From assembly GCA_003972865.1 (NCBI GenBank), contig QOAX01000314.1, positions 1-10,418 on the forward strand: 10,418 nucleotides of DNA, in the 5' to 3' direction. Under the pieces are notes generated by a model that saw only the letters and a list, made by a program, of their open reading frames with translations, ran no database searches and had not been told where the DNA came from. Source of the stretch: Verrucomicrobiota bacterium (GTDB taxonomy: Bacteria > Verrucomicrobiota > Verrucomicrobiia > Limisphaerales > UBA1096). The position numbers and the translations under genes were made by a program. Positions 6,882 through 10,418 of the stretch are shown here, piece after piece (within the stretch, counting starts at the first letter, position 1; each line of letters opens with the position of its first letter).

Positions 6882-8156
6882 ATGCCGCTGCCCGACCTCA
6901 TCGAGATCGTCCCGCTGAGCGCCGCGCCCGAGGTGGAGATCACCGTGCCCGGCTCGAAGAGCATCACGAATCGCGCGCTCATCCTCGCCGCCCTCGCCAG
7001 AGGCGACATGACACTCGAGGGCGCGTTGTGGAGCGAGGACACGCAGGTGATGGTCGATGCGCTGCGGCGGCTCGGCTATGCGATCGACGTACGGCCCGAC
7101 CCCGGCGAACCGGGCAACCGCACGCTTGGCGTCACCGGCCTTGGCCAAGCGATCCCGGCCGGCGGCACGGCGGAGCAGCCGCTCGAGTTGTTCGTTGGCA
7201 ACGCCGGCACGGCGGCGCGTTTTCTCACTGCGTTTCTCTGCCTTGGCCAAGGCGTCTATCGGCTCGCCGGCGTGCCGCGCATGCACGAGCGACCACAGGC
7301 CGCGCTGCTGCACGCGCTGCGCGAGCTTGGCTATCGCATCGACTCGGAGGATGACAAGTTGCCGGTGACGATTCATGGCGCCGGGCCAAGCGCCGGGAGT
7401 TGCCGCGTGGACATCGGGGAAAGTTCGCAGTTCGCCTCGGCGCTGCTGTTGTGCGCCGCGCCTGGTCAATGGCAAATCGACATCGACGGCGAGAGCGGCG
7501 TGGAGTCGCCGTACGTTGTGATGACCACCGGATTGATCGAGGTGTTCCCGAGTGGCGGCGGCCGCCTGGCCATCGAGCCGGACGCCTCAGGTGGCAGTTA
7601 TTTTTGGGCCGCCGGCCACATTTTGTCGGCGGACGGCGGGAAGCCGGTCACCGTGGCGCGCTGGCCAGGCTCCGGCTGGCAGATCGATGCTGAATTCCCG
7701 GCCAAGCTGCCGCTGTCCGGCGCGGTTTCGCGGCGGGACGATCTGGGTGACAGCATCATGACGGCGATCGCCATCGCGCCCCTGGCCAGTTGTCCGATGC
7801 GATTCATCGAGCTCGGCCGGCTGCGCGTGCAGGAGTGCGAGCGTGTTGAGGCGCTGCGCACGGGGCTGGCCAAGTGCGGCGCGGCCGTCGTCGAGAGCGG
7901 TGACACGCTGGAAATCTCGCCCGGCGAACTGCACGGCGCGACGATCGAGACGTATGACGACCACCGCGTGGCGATGTGTTTTGCCACTCTGGGATTGAAA
8001 GTGCCGGGCATCCGCATCAAGAATCCCTCCTGCGTTCGCAAGACGTTCCCCACGTTTTTCCAGAAACTCGCTGCGCCGGTTCCCGGGGGGCTGGGGGCAA
8101 CACTGCTGGACGAACGGGGCAACCCGCTGGAGCCGAACCAGTTGGTGGCGGACTAG
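6882..8156 (+). CDS. aroA: 3-phosphoshikimate 1-carboxyvinyltransferase (EPSP synthase)
   Basis: A 424-residue EPSP synthase that joins shikimate-3-phosphate and phosphoenolpyruvate in the shikimate pathway in the cytoplasm. Landmarks are PGSKSITNRA (23-32), the PEP-loop GNAGTAARFL (106-115), GESSQFASALLL (179-190), D290 in DDLGDSIMTA (catalytic aspartate region), RVQECER (315-321), YDDHRVAM (358-365) and K387 in CVRKTFP. The usual R-V-K-E-x-[DN]-R motif has Q317 for lysine and E320 for the acidic/Asn position, while the PEP-contacting arginines R321 and R362 are kept. GTAARFL and the -EC- in RVQECER recall the EPSP synthase domain of fungal AROM proteins more than the E. coli enzyme. A tail of about 25 residues follows the core. 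The gene follows tyrA after 2 bases, consistent with one aromatic amino acid operon. Confidence 0.96.
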   Translation: MPLPDLIEIVPLSAAPEVEITVPGSKSITNRALILAALARGDMTLEGALWSEDTQVMVDALRRLGYAIDVRPDPGEPGNRTLGVTGLGQAIPAGGTAEQPLELFVGNAGTAARFLTAFLCLGQGVYRLAGVPRMHERPQAALLHALRELGYRIDSEDDKLPVTIHGAGPSAGSCRVDIGESSQFASALLLCAAPGQWQIDIDGESGVESPYVVMTTGLIEVFPSGGGRLAIEPDASGGSYFWAAGHILSADGGKPVTVARWPGSGWQIDAEFPAKLPLSGAVSRRDDLGDSIMTAIAIAPLASCPMRFIELGRLRVQECERVEALRTGLAKCGAAVVESGDTLEISPGELHGATIETYDDHRVAMCFATLGLKVPGIRIKNPSCVRKTFPTFFQKLAAPVPGGLGATLLDERGNPLEPNQLVAD

Positions 8157-8175
8157 AGAGCAACCAAATTTATTC

Positions 8176-8826
8176 ATGGGAGAACCAATCGTGATCGCAC
8201 TGGACGGAACCAGTGCCAGCGGAAAAAGCACCAACGCCAAGCTCGTCGCCAAGGCGCTGAGCTACGCCTACGTCGATACCGGCGCCATGTATCGCAGCCT
8301 CGCGTGGCATTGCCTCGAGAAAGGCGTGGCACTCGACAACGAAAAAGCGATCGCCTCGCTGTGCCGCCGCTGGAAGACCGAGCTGCGAAACGACGATGGG
8401 CACATTCGCCTGTACATCGAAGGCTACTTCCCGGAGAAGGAAATTCGCACCGCAGAGACGAGTGCCGCCGTGCCAACCGTCGCCGCCGTGCCAGGGGTTC
8501 GCAAGTGGATGAAGACCAGGCAGCGCGACTGCACCCGGTTCGGCAACCTCGTGATGGAGGGCCGCGACATCGGCTCGAACATATTTCCCGAAACGGACTT
8601 CAAGTTTTACCTCGACGCCTCGCTGGATGAACGGGCCAAGCGCCGGGCCGCCGACGGTGTGGACGAAAACCTGGCCGAACGCGACAAGCGCGACAGCCAG
8701 CGCGCCGCCGCTCCGCTGATGATCCCGCTCGGAGCACGTGTCATCAACAACTCGGAAATGACTGCGGTGGAGACCAGCACATTGATCATCAACGAGGTGC
8801 GCGAACGGCTGGAGGCGGCCGGGTGA
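8176..8826 (+). CDS. cmk: Cytidylate kinase
   Basis: A 216-residue (d)CMP kinase that phosphorylates CMP/dCMP to the diphosphate with ATP in the cytoplasm. The P-loop is G11-TSASGKS18, followed by YVDTGAMYRS (32-41) of the nucleotide monophosphate site. The CMP-binding region IRTAETSAAVPTVAAVPGVR (90-109) is present, as are VMEGRDIGSNIFPETDFKFYL (126-146, with R130-D131) and the lid RDKRDSQRAAAPL (169-181). The family usually has GRDIGT; here the threonine is serine. Start ATG at 8176 is 19 bases after the aroA stop, with only a weak GAGAG upstream. The last codons carry the ribosome-binding site of plsC and overlap its start by 4 bases, so the two are translationally coupled. A cmk-plsC order is common in bacteria. 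Confidence 0.96.
   Translation: MGEPIVIALDGTSASGKSTNAKLVAKALSYAYVDTGAMYRSLAWHCLEKGVALDNEKAIASLCRRWKTELRNDDGHIRLYIEGYFPEKEIRTAETSAAVPTVAAVPGVRKWMKTRQRDCTRFGNLVMEGRDIGSNIFPETDFKFYLDASLDERAKRRAADGVDENLAERDKRDSQRAAAPLMIPLGARVINNSEMTAVETSTLIINEVRERLEAAG
8811..8815 (+). promoter_or_regulatory. Shine-Dalgarno site of plsC
   Basis: GGAGG inside the end of cmk lies 7 bases before the GTG at 8823. It supports GTG as the start even though no ATG is near. Confidence 0.7.
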
Positions 8827-9464
8827 CCCCGCTCTACTGGCTGGCCTGGAGTGCGTCCCGAATGCTGTTCCGCAACCTGTTCCGATGCCGGGTGTACCAT
8901 CCCGAGCGTGTGCCGCTCACCGGCCCGGTGATCCTTGCCGCCAATCACGAGAGCTATTTCGACCCGCTGTTCGTCGGCAGCAGCCTGCCGCGATCCATCA
9001 ACTACCTCGCCCGCGAAGACCTGTTTTCGAACCGGCTCTCCGGGTCGTTCCTGCGCGGACTCAATTCCGTGCCGGTGGATCGAGGAGGAGGCGGTGCCAG
9101 GGGACTGAAAAACATCCTCGAGCGACTGCTGAGGGGCAACGGCATCATCATTTTCCCCGAAGGCACGCGGACGAGTGATGGCGAGATGAGATCCGCACAA
9201 GCCGGCATCGGCCTGGCCATCATCAGGTCACGCGCTCCGGTCGTGCCGGTGCGCGTCTGGACCTACAACGCCTACGGGCGACACCGCGCCGTGCCAAGGC
9301 TGGCAACGACCGCAGTGAAGTTCGGCCATCCGATCCACTTCGATTCGGTGCGTGAAAGAGCCCGGATCTGCCCGCGCCCGGAATTGCGTAACCTCTATCA
9401 ACAGGCCACCGAAGAAACCATGGCGGCCATCGTGCGCCTGCGCCCGGTCATGGATGGAGCATGA
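8823..9464 (+). CDS. plsC: 1-acyl-sn-glycerol-3-phosphate acyltransferase (PlsC family)
   Basis: A 213-residue PlsC-type acyltransferase that transfers an acyl chain to lysophosphatidic acid to give phosphatidic acid at the inner face of the cytoplasmic membrane. The catalytic H-x4-D motif is H42 and D47 in NHESYFDP. The glycerol-phosphate-binding motif is FPEGTR (111-116), with VPVDRGG (83-89) and PVVPVRVW (139-146) as further blocks. The N-terminus (MTPLYWLAWSASRMLFRNLF) is weakly hydrophobic and could lie on or in the membrane. The GTG start overlaps the cmk stop as GTGA and has a good ribosome-binding site. It is the last gene of the tyrA-aroA-cmk-plsC run and converges on the exonuclease gene. 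Acyl acceptor specificity is inferred from family only; related lipid acyltransferases share these motifs. Confidence 0.9.
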   Translation: MTPLYWLAWSASRMLFRNLFRCRVYHPERVPLTGPVILAANHESYFDPLFVGSSLPRSINYLAREDLFSNRLSGSFLRGLNSVPVDRGGGGARGLKNILERLLRGNGIIIFPEGTRTSDGEMRSAQAGIGLAIIRSRAPVVPVRVWTYNAYGRHRAVPRLATTAVKFGHPIHFDSVRERARICPRPELRNLYQQATEETMAAIVRLRPVMDGA

Positions 9465-9466
9465 GG

Positions 9467-9480
9467 CGCTTGGCCAAGCG
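9467..9480. repeat. Perfect intergenic copy of the iterated palindrome
   Basis: CGCTTGGCCAAGCG fills nearly all of the 18-base gap between the convergent ends of plsC and the exonuclease gene. As RNA it could form a short 5-bp stem with a 4-base loop on either strand. Neither side has a U tract, so a role in termination is possible but weakly supported. Confidence 0.7.
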
Positions 9481-9482
9481 GG

Positions 9483-10202
9483 TCACTTGATGCCGGACAG
9501 GCGTGCCTTCCAGATGTCAAACAGCTTGACCGTGGCAAACACGTCCCGTAGGCAGTACTCGGCGATTTCCTCGTAACGCTCCTCCTCCATCAACTGGTTC
9601 ACGTCCATGCCGGTGACGCCGTGCGACTTGGGCGAATCGATGCCAAACACCCTGCAGTAAAAATCCAGGTTGAACCGCCGCGCCGCGCCGTCCCGTCCGC
9701 TGACGTTGTAGAAGGTCAACTGCTCGGCCAGGTCGCAGTGCGGCTCGGTGGCGAACCGGTAGCCCAGCCAGTTCTTCCTCGTGATCGGCACGTCGAGTTG
9801 TGCCGATCGAAGATAAAGAAACGGAACATCGAACTGCCGGCCGTTGAACGTCACCACCTTGTCGTAGTGCCTGGCCACCGCCCAAAACTGGTTCAGCAAC
9901 TCCACCTCGTCCATCACCGGCGCAAAATCCACCCCAGCAGCCGCCCGGGTGTTTGACTCAAAGTCGTCGGCGATGAAGATCACCTGGCCGCGAAGTGTCT
10001 CGGCGTTGATCATCGCGATGCAGACCACCTGAGCGGTGAACGGCCAAAGACTCATCATCCGGGTGAGTTCCTCCCGTTTGGCCTCCTGCTCCGCCTCCGT
10101 GGGCAGGTTGTTGGCGGGGCGCATCAGGTATTCCTGGGACGATTCGTCGAACGAATCGAGCGGAACAGCGGAAGTCTCGATGTCAAAAACCAGAGTGGCC
10201 AT
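9483..10202 (-). CDS. Predicted 3'-5' exonuclease, PolB-exonuclease-like (DEDDy, RNase H fold)
   Basis: A 239-residue stand-alone exonuclease domain resembling the proofreading domain of family B DNA polymerases. Catalytic residues are visible: D7 and E9 in VFDIET, D125 in VVTFNGRQFDVPFL, and Y216 with D220 in AEYCLRDVFATVKLF, which gives a DEDDy active site. The SHGVTGMDVNQLM segment (193-205) belongs to the same family. It likely removes nucleotides from 3' ends in DNA repair or RNA processing; the exact substrate is unknown. I chose the ATG at 10200-10202 because it places the first beta strand at residue 2. An in-frame upstream start would add 23 non-conserved residues encoded by the terminator of the preceding gene. 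No clear ribosome-binding site is seen. It may be transcribed by read-through from the H1-like gene or from its own unseen promoter. Confidence 0.85.
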   Translation of the reverse strand: MATLVFDIETSAVPLDSFDESSQEYLMRPANNLPTEAEQEAKREELTRMMSLWPFTAQVVCIAMINAETLRGQVIFIADDFESNTRAAAGVDFAPVMDEVELLNQFWAVARHYDKVVTFNGRQFDVPFLYLRSAQLDVPITRKNWLGYRFATEPHCDLAEQLTFYNVSGRDGAARRFNLDFYCRVFGIDSPKSHGVTGMDVNQLMEEERYEEIAEYCLRDVFATVKLFDIWKARLSGIK

Positions 10203-10229
10203 GGGCGATATGATGCAGAATCCTGGCCC

Positions 10230-10269
10230 AAAAAAGAAGGATGGAGGCCCCGCACAGGGCAGGACCTCC
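10230..10269 (-). terminator. Intrinsic terminator of the H1-like gene
   Basis: On the minus strand, about 25 bases after the H1-like stop codon, GGAG and CTCC (ends of 10243-10269) pair around an inner GCCC/GGGC stem with a 6-base loop and a 5-base bulge on the 5' side. A T6 tract follows (plus-strand A-run 10230-10235), separated from the stem by 7 bases. The stem is imperfect and the spacing slightly long, so termination may be partial and allow read-through into the exonuclease gene. Confidence 0.55.
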
Positions 10270-10280
10270 AAACCGAATGT

Positions 10281-10296
10281 TAACCACTAGTGGTTA
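10281..10296. repeat. 16-bp perfect palindrome overlapping the H1-like stop codon
   Basis: TAACCACTAGTGGTTA is perfectly self-complementary, and its right end supplies the TAA stop (10294-10296, minus strand) of the H1-like gene. It lies just before the terminator. It is unrelated in sequence to the TTGGCCAA family. As RNA it would form a short hairpin next to the stop codon; as DNA it could be a dimer-binding site. Role unknown. Confidence 0.6.
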
Positions 10297-10418
10297 TTTC
10301 TTACCTTTGCGCTTTGCCCTTTTCTTGGCTTTACGCTTCGGCGCTGCCTTCTTCTTAGCTGCCTTTTTCTTCACAGCTTTCCGCTTGGGAGCTGCTTTTT
10401 TCTTGGCTGCCTTCTTCT
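10294..10418 (-). CDS. Histone H1-like lysine/alanine-rich DNA-binding protein, C-terminal 40 residues (5' part outside window)
   Basis: Reading the minus strand into the window gives an open frame of 40 residues ending in TAA, composed almost only of Lys, Ala, Arg and Pro. It is a 16-residue unit KKAAKKKAAPKRKAVK repeated as KKAAKKKAAPKRKAKK, followed by RAKRKGKK. This is typical of the intrinsically disordered, strongly basic tails of bacterial H1-like proteins (Hc1/Hc2 and AlgP types) that bind and compact DNA. The gene starts beyond the right edge, so any folded N-terminal domain is unseen. It is followed by a terminator-like hairpin. A basic tail on another protein (for example a ribosomal or RNA-binding protein) is the main alternative. 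Confidence 0.7.
   Translation of the reverse strand, partial: KKAAKKKAAPKRKAVKKKAAKKKAAPKRKAKKRAKRKGKK
10321..10416 (-). repeat. Two tandem 48-base units coding a 16-residue basic repeat
   Basis: Codons at 10369-10416 and 10321-10368 encode two 16-residue units that differ at one residue (Val or Lys at position 15). The DNA copies differ at several synonymous third positions, so the repeat is kept at protein level and is not a recent duplication. More units may lie outside the window. Confidence 0.75.

Larger units (their letters stand above)
2557..9477. repeat. Dispersed highly iterated palindrome TTGGCCAA (nine copies)
   Basis: Exact TTGGCCAA occurs at 2557, 3549, 3591, 3974, 6082, 6238, 7141, 7243 and 9470 (first base of each). 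Six copies (2557, 3591, 3974, 6238, 7141, 9470) share the 11-mer TTGGCCAAGCG. The longest perfect palindromes are CCGCTTGGCCAAGCGG at 3970-3985, GCCTTGGCCAAGGC at 7240-7253 and CGCTTGGCCAAGCG at 9467-9480. Within genes it is read as Leu-Ala-Lys (TTG GCC AAG, four times), Leu-Ala-Asn (once), Leu-Gly-Gln (twice) and Phe-Gly-Gln (once), so protein sequence does not dictate it. At about 62% GC I estimate roughly 0.1 expected copy in the window. Many half-sites (GCTTGGCC, GGCCAAGCG) are also present. Confidence 0.85.

Noticed and set aside
778..8354. Four copies of GCGATCGC (778, 915, 7764, 8347), the cyanobacterial HIP1 word
   Set aside because: About 0.3 copy is expected, so enrichment is mild. 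Three of the four are simply Ala-Ile-Ala codons (GCG ATC GCC) in genes using preferred codons, and none is intergenic.
9465..9482. plsC/exonuclease gap as an intrinsic terminator
   Set aside because: The palindrome can form only a 5-bp stem and no T tract follows on either strand, so it is reported as a repeat rather than a terminator.
10203..10271. Longer start for the exonuclease (23 extra residues)
   Set aside because: The extra codons are encoded by the hairpin and A/T tract of the upstream gene's terminator and precede the first conserved beta strand.

Overview
The window looks like a chromosomal segment from a GC-rich (roughly 62% by eye) bacterium, most likely of the Planctomycetes-Verrucomicrobia-Chlamydiae group and perhaps a verrucomicrobium. 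This is inferred from a secreted formylglycine-type sulfatase beside paired Gfo/Idh/MocA dehydrogenases, a lysine/alanine-rich histone H1-like protein, and the general character of the proteins. No rRNA, tRNA, CRISPR array, insertion sequence or phage gene was seen. Coding density is very high, and no gap reaches 300 bases.

Layout. (a) 1-5059, plus strand: a tightly packed catabolic-looking run of five genes. It holds the end of one Gfo/Idh/MocA oxidoreductase, a second complete one with an unusual nucleotide-binding loop, an HpcH/HpaI class II aldolase, an exported arylsulfatase-type sulfatase and an exported amidohydrolase-2 family protein. Gaps are 18, 1, 7 and 17 bases, so one transcript is likely. 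A plausible joint role is removing sulfate from an organic sulfate (perhaps a sulfated sugar) outside the cytoplasm, then oxidising and aldol-cleaving the product inside; the substrate is unknown. (b) 5103-5849, minus strand: pyrH (UMP kinase), apparently on its own, with a candidate sigma70-type promoter and a palindromic leader. (c) 6004-9464, plus strand: tyrA-aroA-cmk-plsC, a housekeeping operon joining tyrosine/shikimate synthesis, CMP phosphorylation and phospholipid acylation, with gaps of 2 and 19 bases and a 4-base overlap. (d) 9483-10418, minus strand: a DEDDy 3'-5' exonuclease gene, preceded by a terminator and then the C-terminal end of an H1-like DNA-binding protein that continues beyond the window.

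The most striking non-gene signal is a short palindrome, TTGGCCAA, found nine times where about 0.1 copy would be expected by chance. It is usually extended to CTTGGCCAAGCG. It is tolerated inside coding sequence in two reading phases. A perfect copy lies in one convergent intergenic gap and a two-mismatch copy in the other, and a palindrome built from the same half-sites in swapped order lies in the pyrH leader. It behaves like a genome-wide highly iterated palindrome comparable in kind to cyanobacterial HIP1.
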